From positions 1 to 14,420 of the forward strand of contig CAIXUF010000044.1 of NCBI GenBank assembly GCA_903922535.1: a DNA stretch of 14,420 nt, read 5' to 3'. The translations under genes were made by a program, and so were the position numbers. Below the pieces are notes generated by a model. That model saw only the letters and a list, made by a program, of their open reading frames with translations. It did not search any database and was not told the origin of the DNA. Below are positions 7,333 to 14,420 of the stretch, in pieces (the first letter of the stretch is position 1; every line of letters begins with the position of its first letter). Source of the stretch: Candidatus Hydrogenedentota bacterium. GTDB lineage: Bacteria; Hydrogenedentota; Hydrogenedentia; Hydrogenedentiales; CAITNO01.

Positions 7333-7346
7333 AACCGGTGCGATGG

Positions 7347-8228
7347 CTACCCCGCGCCCGTCTTGCACACTTTCAGTTGCGCGTAGTAATCCACCAGCCA
7401 CGGCGCGGGCGCCTGCGGCAGGATGCCCAACGCGGACTGCATTTCAATGGCGTTAACCACCGCCTGCCCCCGGTAATGGTTGTTGGTGATCATGAACAGG
7501 TCATTTACCTGTTTCTTCATGTTCCGCACCCGCTCGACCCACCCGTCCAATTCGGTGCTGTCATAGAGGTAATTGTAGCGGTCGTTGCGGCCCGACTCGG
7601 CGCGGAACCAGTGTTCGGCGTTGCGCCCGTGCAGCCGCGCATAGGCAAAGCGCGCGGTCACCTTCTCCAAAGGCGGGATGCAATCATGCAGCACCGGCTG
7701 ATCAATGTTGCAGAAGGCAATGTCGAGGTCCTTTAGCGACGCATAGAATTCGGGCACGTCCCAGGAGCTGTGGCGCACCTCGACAGCCATGGGCAGTTCG
7801 CGGAACGCCGCCACGATTTGGGCCAGCCGCCGGCGCGCCTCCGGTGTGCGCCGGAAACTCCAGGGAAACTGAACCAGCACCGCGCCCAAACGGCCGGCAT
7901 CCAGAAAGGGCAGGACCCCTTCGGCGTAGGCGCGCACCGCGGCGTCGCCGGGCCAATCCTTCTCGTGTGTGAAGCCCTGCCACAGCTTGACCGTGAACAG
8001 AAAGCGGGGGTTGTGCGCGATCTGATGAATCCACGCAACCGCATGGTTCGGATCGGGCAGACGGTAGAAGGAACTGTTGACCTCGACCGTGTCGAACCAT
8101 TCGCTCAGCAGCGACAGCGGGTGCCGGCTTTTGGACATGCCCCGCGGATAGACGATGCCGTTCCAATCCGGATAGGACCATCCCGCCGGGCCAATGCGGA
8201 CGGTGCCGCCGCCGGTGTCAGTGCCCAT
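7347..8228 (-). CDS. DUF72 (YecE-like) TIM-barrel protein
   Basis: This 293-residue protein has the family's opening motif IGPAGWSYPDWNGIVYP (12-28), then FDTVEVNSSFYRLP (45-58), FTVKLWQGFTH (78-88), LGAVLVQFPWSF, MAVEVRHSSW and the late YARLHGRN. These are the conserved elements of DUF72, a family with a TIM-barrel fold and no settled biochemical role. There is no signal peptide or membrane segment, so it is probably cytoplasmic. Its ATG at 8228 overlaps the end of the restored sulfatase frame by 11 bases, so it is the last gene of the glycosyltransferase-sulfatase-DUF72 operon and is probably coupled. Length is typical or slightly long. The family call is sure; the function is not. Confidence 0.92.
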   Translation of the reverse strand: MGTDTGGGTVRIGPAGWSYPDWNGIVYPRGMSKSRHPLSLLSEWFDTVEVNSSFYRLPDPNHAVAWIHQIAHNPRFLFTVKLWQGFTHEKDWPGDAAVRAYAEGVLPFLDAGRLGAVLVQFPWSFRRTPEARRRLAQIVAAFRELPMAVEVRHSSWDVPEFYASLKDLDIAFCNIDQPVLHDCIPPLEKVTARFAYARLHGRNAEHWFRAESGRNDRYNYLYDSTELDGWVERVRNMKKQVNDLFMITNNHYRGQAVVNAIEMQSALGILPQAPAPWLVDYYAQLKVCKTGAG

Positions 8229-9646
8229 ACCCCAGCTTCTTCTGCTGTTCGATGGTTTCCGCGTCCAGGACCACCTGTTCCTGGGCGCTGCGGCGCGCCT
8301 TCTCGTTGACCAGGCGGTGGGCGTTGATCAGCTTGCGGAATTTCTCGACCTCCGCCGGATGCTGACCGGCAATGTTGACCAGTTCGTGGGGGTCGGCGGC
8401 CAGGTCGTACAACTCGTCGGCGTTTTCACGCTTGTGGTTCACGATGAGTTTGAGCGTGCCCCTGCTGCGCCATTTCCAGGTAAATCCTGAAGCGCGGCGA
8501 ATTGCCCTGCGTGTATGAAAACAGCACCCGGTCCGCGGGGATGTCCCCGAAAATGGAGCGGCCCTGCCACCAGGGCCGGGGCGTGATCCCCGCACGATCC
8601 GCGATGGACGGCATAACGTCCACCAGGCCCACCGGCTTGTCCGTGCGGCCCGGCGCCAGTCCGGGGGCGTTGACCAGGAACGGCACCCGGGTCAGCTCGT
8701 CGTACAGCGTCATGGCGTGGCTCAGGAACTTGTGGTCCCAGAGATGCTCGCCGTGGTCCGCCGTGACGATGACGATCGCCTTGGGCCATTTCCGGCGCAC
8801 CTCGGCCATCAGCCGGCGCACCTGGTCATCGTTGTAGCGCACCTCGCCGTCATAGAGCAGCCGCACGGCCTCGCGGCCCTCCGCGGAAAGCTGCGGGTAC
8901 GCCGGCGCGGGCTTCAGGCCGGTGATGAATTCGAGATAATCCTGAAAATACCCCATGAAATCGGTGACAATGGCGGTCTCTTCCGGGGTAATCTTGAGCG
9001 GCCAGCCCAGCAGGGTACGGTAGGACTCGGGCGGCACATAGGGAAGGTGCGGATCAATGTAGTGGACGTAAAGGAAGTGCGGCCCCTTGTCACCCATCGC
9101 GTTGATCGTCCTGATTGCGGCGTCGGTGATCGGACCGGCCGGGGCGTCGTCAAAGTAGTCATAGCTGTCGAAGCCCTGGGCAAAACCCAGCTCGCGCTTG
9201 AGGTTGCCGTTCGTCTGCACGCCCGCCGTCCGGTACCCGTTGGCCTTCAGATATTCGGCCAGCGTCTCAAGCTGTGTGGAAAGCGCGGCGGCCGAAGTCT
9301 TGCCGCTGTCCTTCTGGACGCTGTCATAGTAGACCTGATGGGCGTCCACGTGGAGCGAGGTGAACAGGGTGGCGATGGACGGCCGCGTCCAACTGCACTG
9401 CGTGATGGCGTTGGTGAAGACCAGCGATTCCTTTTCAAGCCCGTCCAGAAACGGTGTCAGCGGCTGGCCGTTGCGCTGCATGCCCAGCCGGTCCGCGCGC
9501 AGGGCGTCCAGAATCAGCAGCACCACGTCGGGCCGCTCCGCCGCGCCCCCGTCCGCCGGGCGGGTGAAAACCAGCCAGGCACCGGCGCCAAGCAGCGCGG
9601 CACCGGCGCAGAACAGGACGATCATGGCCACGACAATTCGGTTCAT
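8218..9646 (-). pseudogene. Membrane-anchored sulfatase-fold hydrolase/transferase, frameshifted near its 3' end
   Basis: The first frame (9646 to 8426) codes for an N-terminal membrane anchor (about 4-28) and a PF00884 alkaline-phosphatase-superfamily domain: VVLLILDALRADRLG (41-55), SWTRPSIATLFTS (85-97), HYIDPHLPY (195-203), IVTADHGEHLWDH (293-305) and DELTRVPFLV. At about residue 396 the sequence turns to nonsense (HAQTHREPQA, stop). The expected end, TLKLIVNHKRENADELYDLAADPHE, continues in the next frame to the TGA at 8220-8218. Removing one base from the CCCC run at 8459-8462 joins them into about 475 residues, a normal length. Thr87 replaces the usual formylglycine-forming Cys/Ser and the CxPxR arginine is Ile91. 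It is therefore an atypical member, perhaps acting on phosphate esters. ATGA overlap with the glycosyltransferase upstream. A sequence error is as likely as a true pseudogene. Confidence 0.85.
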
Positions 9647-11265
9647 GGCTGTTTCGCTTCGTGTTTCAATTCAAAAAGGGTGACTGTGATTCCGTCGAAC
9701 TGCCTCATTTCGATCGCACGGCCGTGCTCTTCCAGCCAGCGGCGCATGTTCTGCACCTGCGGCGGAATCTCCCACGGCTCCCACCAGGTCTCAACATACC
9801 ACATTCTGCGGCCTTCCGCCGCCACTTCGGGCAGCATGCGCGGCAGTGTGCCCAGATTTTCCCACATGGCGGGTCGGGGCAGCGCGGTCAGAAACCCGGT
9901 CAACTCGCCCTCGGTAAGCCGAAGGGTGCTTTGGGGAATCCCCTTGCCTTCGAGATAGTACCGCATCGGGAACTGGGAGAAGTGGCTGGCATGGCCCACC
10001 ACGTCTCCCGGCTGCGCGTGCGCGATGATGTACTGCGCGACGCCGCGGACGTCCACCTTGTGCCGCACCCCCATGCGATGGTCCATGCTCTGGTGCAGGT
10101 TCTGGTGGTAGAAATCCGCCAGGCAGGGCGTCATGAGCGCAAACACCGCAGCGCCCACGGCCCATTGCGCGGCGCGGGGCCGCAGCGCCGTCAAACCGAG
10201 CCCCATGACACCGCAGGCGACCATGCCGGAGAAGATGAACAGGCGGTGCTCATACATCGGAAAGGTGCGCATGCGCCACACGAAAACGTTTGCGAAAATC
10301 GGCACCACCGTCAGCAGCACTGACAGGACCAGCGCGGACCAACGGCCGCGAAGCTGCCAAAGTCCCAGCAGATACAGGCCCGCGCCCAACAGGAAGAGAG
10401 GCCAATACACCGCGCTGCGCGGCGTGTACCCGGCGAGAAAGGTCTTGAAGGTGATGAAGCCGTGGGTGATCGTGGGCATCACCGTGTAGATGTATGTCAC
10501 GTGCGTGAAGGAGGCGTTCACATCCCGCATCTGCAGGAGCGCGGGCAGCACCAGAACGAACGCGGCAACCTGCGACACAATCCACGGACGGAACAGATCG
10601 CGGCGGCCCGCAGCGATGAGACCCATGAAGAAACAGTTGAACAGGGCAATATTCCAGACGGAAAAGAAATGCGTGTACGGGAGCAGGGTCATCGTCGCGG
10701 CAACGCCCGCCCACCAGCGGACGCGGTTTTCCTCCACGGCGCGCAGCGAACAATATAGCAGCACCGACGAAAGGCAGTTGTATGGCGCGTAGGCACGCAG
10801 TTCCTGCGCGTAGTACACCTGAAAGGGACTGACAGCGCACAGCGCCAGGCCCAACAGCGCCGCGCCTTCATGGCGAAACAGGCGTCGGAACGCCGCCCAA
10901 GCGAAAAGCAGCGAAAGCATCGCAAAGAGAACCTGCGGCAGTTTCACGAACGCGTCATAGGGCCAGAACCCGCGCGTAAGCCCGGCCAGATCGGCGATCT
11001 TCTCTCCCGCCAGCGCCACAGCACCCATCATCGGCGGCTCGTCATACACCGACGGATTGAACACCGTCAGGCTGTCCGGCGCCTTGCTCGCCATGCCCAG
11101 CGAGAACCCCTCGTCGTACCACATGCCGCGGGCACCGAGATGGTACAGGCGCAGTCCCAGCCCAATCAGCAGGACGGCGGCCAGCGCCAGCAGCACACGC
11201 CGTGACGGCCGCGCGAGGCGCGCGTCCGGACTTTCTTCAGGTATGGATGGGCTGTTCGTGTTCAT
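9643..11265 (-). CDS. GT-C membrane glycosyltransferase, GT39/ArnT-like
   Basis: This 540-residue protein has a hydrophobic helix at 24-41, then the GT-C signature MWYDEGFSL (48-56) with the D51-E52 pair in the first extracytoplasmic loop, where these enzymes keep the catalytic acid. A second loop motif is YDEPPMM (74-80), and SPFQVYYAQELRAYA (146-160) is the typical PMT/ArnT-like segment. About ten membrane helices follow up to roughly residue 385. A soluble C-terminal part (about 400-540, HKVDVRGVAQYIIAHAQPGDVV onward) should face the periplasm. Such enzymes move a sugar from a polyprenyl-phosphate donor to lipid, protein or glycan; donor and acceptor cannot be read here. The stop overlaps the sulfatase start (ATGA). 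No strong ribosome-binding site precedes the ATG at 11265, but the next in-frame starts would remove the first helix. Confidence 0.87.
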   Translation of the reverse strand: MNTNSPSIPEESPDARLARPSRRVLLALAAVLLIGLGLRLYHLGARGMWYDEGFSLGMASKAPDSLTVFNPSVYDEPPMMGAVALAGEKIADLAGLTRGFWPYDAFVKLPQVLFAMLSLLFAWAAFRRLFRHEGAALLGLALCAVSPFQVYYAQELRAYAPYNCLSSVLLYCSLRAVEENRVRWWAGVAATMTLLPYTHFFSVWNIALFNCFFMGLIAAGRRDLFRPWIVSQVAAFVLVLPALLQMRDVNASFTHVTYIYTVMPTITHGFITFKTFLAGYTPRSAVYWPLFLLGAGLYLLGLWQLRGRWSALVLSVLLTVVPIFANVFVWRMRTFPMYEHRLFIFSGMVACGVMGLGLTALRPRAAQWAVGAAVFALMTPCLADFYHQNLHQSMDHRMGVRHKVDVRGVAQYIIAHAQPGDVVGHASHFSQFPMRYYLEGKGIPQSTLRLTEGELTGFLTALPRPAMWENLGTLPRMLPEVAAEGRRMWYVETWWEPWEIPPQVQNMRRWLEEHGRAIEMRQFDGITVTLFELKHEAKQP

Positions 11266-11422
11266 GAGGCTGAATATGAGGACCTTTATGGCGTATTCTA
11301 CCGTGCCGGACGATGCTCAGCCAATTGCCGCCGGAAGCATGTGGGTCAGCCCGCTTGTCTCGGCGTGGCCCTTGGCGAAGACGGGCCCCCGGCTGACAGC
11401 CTGTGGCCAACACCACGGGGCC

Positions 11423-11442
11423 GACAGGCGAGAACGCCTGTC
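11423..11442. repeat. Hairpin repeat, 8-bp perfect stem with 4-base loop
   Basis: GACAGGCG (11423-11430), loop AGAA, CGCCTGTC (11435-11442). Read on the minus strand its core is GGCGTTCTCGCC preceded by TGGGA. The same layout occurs within the oxidoreductase gene at 12291-12317 with a different but still paired stem, so the two look like members of one dispersed family. It is too far from the neighbouring gene ends to be an obvious terminator. Confidence 0.75.
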
Positions 11443-11499
11443 CCACAGGACCGGGCCGCAAGTTGCCGCCGTGGGTGATTCGGGACCTGCCTGGCTGGG

Positions 11500-11544
11500 T
11501 CCATATCGTCCATATCGTCCATTTCGTCCATTTCGTCCATTGCC
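11500..11544. repeat. Five 9-bp tandem units (TCCATATCG / TCCATTTCG)
   Basis: Units start at 11500, 11509, 11518, 11527 and 11536. The first two are TCCATATCG, the next two TCCATTTCG, and the last is TCCATTGCC. The period of nine would code for repeating Met-Asp-Glu/Asp on the other strand, but no gene context supports translation. The array lies about 85 bases before the oxidoreductase start, in the divergent gap. The pairwise pattern of variants suggests stepwise duplication by slippage. Confidence 0.85.
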
Positions 11545-11628
11545 GCCGCGGATTGAACGGCTAACCGCCGGTCCAACAGCGGCCTTTAAAATAGCGTTTC
11601 ATACAAGACAACCTGGATACAACATGAC

Positions 11629-14420
11629 ATGCACACCGACAAGTGCCGCAAGATAGCGCGGGAAACGCGCCTGGATGTCCGCTGCGACGACCTGACGCGC
11701 CAGATGTTTGCGACCGACGCGTCGCTCCACCAGTTGGTGCCCGCGGCGGTCGCCTTTCCCAAAGGCGCGGCCGGGGCGTCCGCGATCATGGCGGCGGCCG
11801 CGGCGGCGGGCGTGCCCGTCACCGCCCGCGGTGCGGGCAGCGGCCTGGCAGGCGCGGCGTTGGGCGACGGACTGGTCGTCGATTTCTCCCGGTACAACCG
11901 CGGGATCAGCGACTTTGACCCCGAACAGCGCACCGTGCGCGTCGAGGCTGGCGTCGTGCTCGACCAGCTCAACACCTTTCTCCAGCCCCACGGCCTGACC
12001 TTCGGTCCCGACGTGGCCACCAGTTCCCGCGCCACCCTGGGCGGCATGATCGCCAACGACTCGTCGGGCGCGCGCGCCCCCATCTACGGCACCACCATCA
12101 GCCATGTACAGTCCATCGAGGTTGTCATGGCCGACGGCACCATCACCGAACTGTGCCCCGGCGCGCTGCCCCAACTCATGGAACCGCTCGACCGGCTCAT
12201 CACCGGCAAGGCCGAAGAAATCCGCGAACGCTACCACGACCGCATCTGCAAGCGCTGGCCCGGCTACGGCGTGGACCGCTATCTCCGCACTGGGAGCGCC
12301 GGCGTCCTCGCCGGCTCCGGATGCCTCCCAAACCCCGGCAACTTCCTGCCAGACCCTAGACCCAAGACCCTAGACCCTGTCCCCCTCATGGGCGGCAGCG
12401 AGGGCACGCTCGCCCTCATCTGCTCCGCCACGCTGCGCGTCGTCCCCCTGCCAAAGTCAAAAGGCCTCGGCCTCATCTTCTTCGACACCCCGCAGGACGC
12501 CTTCGACGCCTCACTCGCCATCCGCCCGCTGCGTCCCGCCGCCATCGAGAACATAGACGACACGCTCTTCGGCCAGACCCGCGGGCAGCGCGCCTTCCAG
12601 TCCGCCCGCGATCTGCTCGAACTCGACACCAAAACCTGCGGTTCCATCCTCATCGTCGAGTTTTACGACGACGAGAAGGAAAAGCTCCCCCTGTTCGAAC
12701 AACTCGGCCTGGGCCTGCGCACCCGCATCTTCACCGACCCCCGCGAAATGGCGCTCATCTGGAACCTGCGCAAATCGGGCCTGTCCCTGCTCACCGGCTG
12801 TCCCGGCGCGGCCAAGCCCGCCGCGGGCATCGAGGACATGTGCGTGCCGCCCGAGCGGCTGCCCGAGTACACCCGCGAATTGCAAAAGCTGATAAACAAC
12901 CAGGGATTCCACGCGTCCTTCTATGGCCACGTCGGCGCGGGCCTGCTGCATGTGCGGCCCATGGTGGACATGCACAAGGGCGCGGACATCCGGCGGTTCC
13001 GCAGGCTGTGCGAGGACGTGGCCGATCTGGTTAGCGAATTCAAGGGCTCCATCGTCGCCGAGCACGGCGTCGGCATTGCGCACACCGAGTTCGTCGCCGG
13101 GCACATCGGCCCCGAAATGGTCTCGCTGATGCAAAGCATCAAGACCGCCTTCGACCCGAAGAACCTGCTCAACCCCGGCAAGATCCTCGATGACGGCCGG
13201 TACAAGATGGACACGAACCTGCGGCAGGGCGACGGCGCCGAGATCAAGCTTCCCTTCGAGCCCATCCTGGAATTTGCCGCCAAGGACCACTCCTTCGTCG
13301 GCAACCTGGAACAGTGCAACGGCTGCGCCGGATGCCGCAAGGACGCGCCGGTCATGTGCCCGACCTTCCAGGCCACCGGCGAAGAGCTGATGTCCACCCG
13401 CGGCCGCGCCAATCTCATCCGCGCCGTGCTGGAGGGACGCATTCAAAGCCCGAACGGCCCGCTCATGGCCGACGAGTTGGAACAGGCGCTCAGCAACTGC
13501 ATCGCCTGCCGCGGCTGCGCCACTGAATGCCCGTCCAACGTGAACCTGTCGCTGCTCAAGGCCGAACTGATCCACGCGCGCCAGCAGAAGCACGGGGTTC
13601 CTTTGAAGGCGCGCGTGTTCAGCCGGGTGGACCTGCTCGGCGCGGCCGGCTGCCTCATGCCGTCCGTCGCCAACGCGATGCTCGAATGGACACCGCTGCG
13701 TCGCGTCATGCGCAGCACCCTCGGCATTAGCGAAAAGCGCCCGCTGCCGCGCTACGCAAAACAGCGTTTCGACCACTGGTTCAACCGCCGGTCCAAAAAT
13801 GTGCAAAGAACGAATGATCCGTCATTCCCGCAAAAGCGGGAATCCAGTCAGCACCAAGACTTTCCGTCATTCCCGCGAAAGCGGGAATCCATCGCGCGCG
13901 GCCGCGTGATCCTGTGGGATGACTGTTTCGTCAACTGTTACGAACCCAACATCGGCAAAGCCGCCGTGCGCGTGCTTGAGTCCGCCGGTTTCGAAGTCGT
14001 CCTTCCCAAAGGCCATGCCTGCTGCGGACGCCCCGCATTCAGCATGGGCCGCCTCGATGTCGTGCGCGATTTCGGCCAAACCAACCTCACCCTCCTGCGC
14101 AACGGCACCGACCCCATCCTCTTCCTCGAACCCTCCTGCTATTCCATGTTCAAGGAGGACTACCGTGAACTCAACCTCGACGGCGCAGCCGCCGTCGCCG
14201 AACGCGCCTTCCTCTTCGAAGAGTTCATCAACGACCTGCTCAACCGCGAGCCCGGCGCGCTGAAATTCAACGGCACCCCCGCCCGCGCCGCCATCCACGC
14301 CCACTGCCACAGCAAGGCGCTCACCGACACCACGGCCATGCGCAGTCTTGCCGAGAAAGCGCCCAACGCCTCCGCCGTCCTGCTCGACACCGGCTGTTGC
14401 GGCATGGCCGGCGCCTTCGG
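11629..14420 (+). CDS. FAD- and Fe-S-binding oxidoreductase (D-lactate/glycolate dehydrogenase type), cut by right edge
   Basis: 930 codons are visible without a stop. Residues about 35-265 are an FAD-binding domain (TARGAGSGLAG 65-75; GGSEGTLALI 255-264). Residues to about 520 are the FAD-oxidase C domain, with YGHVGAGLLH (432-441) and AEHGVG (477-482). Next is a two-cluster 4Fe-4S domain: C563-x2-C566-x2-C569-x7-C577-P and C624-x2-C627-x2-C630-x3-C634-P. Two cysteine-rich CCG modules follow: C766/C770 with HACCG (796-800), and HCH (892-894) with GCCG (922-925). This is the GlcD-GlcF-like fused architecture that oxidises a 2-hydroxy acid and passes electrons through Fe-S centres to the respiratory chain. 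The substrate is unknown. ATG 11629 is the only sensible start; its Shine-Dalgarno sequence is weak. Residues 221-252 and about 722-756 are encoded partly by repeats inserted in frame. Only a short C-terminal tail should be missing. Confidence 0.92.
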   Translation, partial: MHTDKCRKIARETRLDVRCDDLTRQMFATDASLHQLVPAAVAFPKGAAGASAIMAAAAAAGVPVTARGAGSGLAGAALGDGLVVDFSRYNRGISDFDPEQRTVRVEAGVVLDQLNTFLQPHGLTFGPDVATSSRATLGGMIANDSSGARAPIYGTTISHVQSIEVVMADGTITELCPGALPQLMEPLDRLITGKAEEIRERYHDRICKRWPGYGVDRYLRTGSAGVLAGSGCLPNPGNFLPDPRPKTLDPVPLMGGSEGTLALICSATLRVVPLPKSKGLGLIFFDTPQDAFDASLAIRPLRPAAIENIDDTLFGQTRGQRAFQSARDLLELDTKTCGSILIVEFYDDEKEKLPLFEQLGLGLRTRIFTDPREMALIWNLRKSGLSLLTGCPGAAKPAAGIEDMCVPPERLPEYTRELQKLINNQGFHASFYGHVGAGLLHVRPMVDMHKGADIRRFRRLCEDVADLVSEFKGSIVAEHGVGIAHTEFVAGHIGPEMVSLMQSIKTAFDPKNLLNPGKILDDGRYKMDTNLRQGDGAEIKLPFEPILEFAAKDHSFVGNLEQCNGCAGCRKDAPVMCPTFQATGEELMSTRGRANLIRAVLEGRIQSPNGPLMADELEQALSNCIACRGCATECPSNVNLSLLKAELIHARQQKHGVPLKARVFSRVDLLGAAGCLMPSVANAMLEWTPLRRVMRSTLGISEKRPLPRYAKQRFDHWFNRRSKNVQRTNDPSFPQKRESSQHQDFPSFPRKRESIARGRVILWDDCFVNCYEPNIGKAAVRVLESAGFEVVLPKGHACCGRPAFSMGRLDVVRDFGQTNLTLLRNGTDPILFLEPSCYSMFKEDYRELNLDGAAAVAERAFLFEEFINDLLNREPGALKFNGTPARAAIHAHCHSKALTDTTAMRSLAEKAPNASAVLLDTGCCGMAGAF
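12291..12320. repeat. In-frame hairpin repeat inside the oxidoreductase gene
   Basis: GCCGGCG (12298-12304), loop TCCT, CGCCGGC (12309-12315), preceded by TGGGA at 12291-12295. It encodes TGSAGVLAGSG (residues 221-231) between the FAD-domain helix ending DRYLR and the conserved GGSEGTL. Relatives have a short loop here. The core GGCGTCCTCGCC differs from the minus-strand core of the element at 11423-11442 by one loop base. Confidence 0.7.
12351..12378. repeat. Four tandem heptamers AGACCCW inside the oxidoreductase gene
   Basis: AGACCCT (12351), AGACCCA (12358), AGACCCT (12365) and AGACCCT (12372) follow without gaps, also seen as two 14-base units. Together with the hairpin repeat 30 bases upstream they form the extra peptide at residues 221-252, here PDPRPKTLDP. 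The array length, 28 bases, is not a multiple of three, so the reading frame is kept only by the combined insertion. The complement, TCTAGGG-type, looks telomere-like, but no telomere is implied. Confidence 0.8.
13821..13891. repeat. Two copies of the ATTCCCGC-loop-GCGGGAAT element inside the oxidoreductase gene
   Basis: Copies of 26 bases at 13821-13846 and 13866-13891 differ at two positions: AAAA versus GAAA in the loop, and nothing else within the shared GTCATTCCCGC and GCGGGAATCCA arms apart from this base; flanks differ. Each has an 8-bp perfect stem. They are 45 bases apart start to start, so both are read in the same frame, as PSFPQKRES and PSFPRKRES (residues 731-739 and 746-754). 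This element type is widespread in bacteria (compare the ATTCCC/GGGAAT dRS3 repeats of Neisseria). It lies in the linker between the 4Fe-4S domain and the first CCG module. Confidence 0.85.

Larger units (their letters stand above)
11266..11628. other. 363-base divergent gap with two repeat elements, no gene
   Basis: This gap separates the start of the glycosyltransferase operon (leftward) from the oxidoreductase (rightward), so it should hold both promoters. I found no convincing -35/-10 or -24/-12 pair on either strand. It holds a nested dyad: CCTGTGG (11400-11406) with CCACAGG (11443-11449), enclosing the hairpin at 11423-11442. The 9-bp tandem array at 11500-11544 also lies here. Open frames in it are short and look like repeat translation (runs of Met-Asp). 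Confidence 0.7.

Noticed and set aside
8717..9958. 413-codon plus-strand frame over the sulfatase and glycosyltransferase
   Set aside because: It spans the junction of two real opposite-strand genes and has no motifs.
12351..12378. Telomere-like sequence
   Set aside because: Four heptamers inside a bacterial coding frame; resemblance to plant-type telomere units is superficial.
12511..13806. 431-codon minus-strand frame over the oxidoreductase
   Set aside because: The opposite strand has ordered Fe-S cysteine motifs and FAD motifs; this is its shadow.
13821..13891. CRISPR-like repeats
   Set aside because: Only two copies, translated in frame within a gene, with a 19-base gap; they match a known dispersed hairpin element type instead.

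Overview
The window is high-GC DNA, apparently bacterial. The best lineage hint is the pseudopilin of the 'prepilin N-terminal plus H-Xn-DG' type. Such proteins are especially abundant in the Planctomycetes-Verrucomicrobia-Lentisphaerae group and in Hydrogenedentes-like bacteria. A GH29 lipoprotein-like fucosidase, a membrane-anchored sulfatase-fold protein and several short intergenic repeats fit the same kind of organism. This is inference from gene content; there is no rRNA or other marker gene here.

Layout. (1) 1-125: the last 40 codons of an ISAs1-like transposase. (2) 323-4954, minus strand: a signalling cassette. A membrane sensor histidine kinase (4954-3008) overlaps, through a GTGA junction, an NtrC-type sigma-54 activator (3011-1632). 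A 337-base gap follows, then a pseudopilin gene (1294-323). The gap carries an essentially perfect -24/-12 sigma-54 promoter for the pseudopilin, bracketed by an 8-bp inverted repeat, with a TTGCA/TGCAA dyad about 0.2 kb upstream. This resembles PilS/PilR control of pilin, but with a planctomycete-style pseudopilin as output. (3) 5073-7264, plus strand: a SAM methyltransferase and an alpha-L-fucosidase joined by an ATGA overlap. (4) 11265-7347, minus strand: an operon of a GT-C (GT39-like) membrane glycosyltransferase, a sulfatase-fold hydrolase/transferase broken by a one-base frameshift, and a DUF72 (YecE-like) protein; all three genes overlap. (5) 11629-14420, plus strand: a large FAD/Fe-S oxidoreductase (D-lactate/glycolate dehydrogenase type) that runs off the right edge.

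The second theme is short repeats. Each has a different sequence and all lie in the right half: four 10-bp GTCCGTG units (7293-7332), five 9-bp TCCATATCG-type units (11500-11544), an intergenic hairpin (11423-11442), and three repeat insertions inside the oxidoreductase gene. Those are a hairpin related to the intergenic one, four AGACCCW heptamers, and two copies of the ATTCCCGC-loop-GCGGGAAT element. The insertions keep the reading frame and add low-conservation peptide at domain boundaries. The 10-bp and 9-bp tandem arrays lie on either side of the glycosyltransferase-sulfatase-DUF72 operon.

No tRNA, rRNA, CRISPR array, integrase or replication origin was seen.
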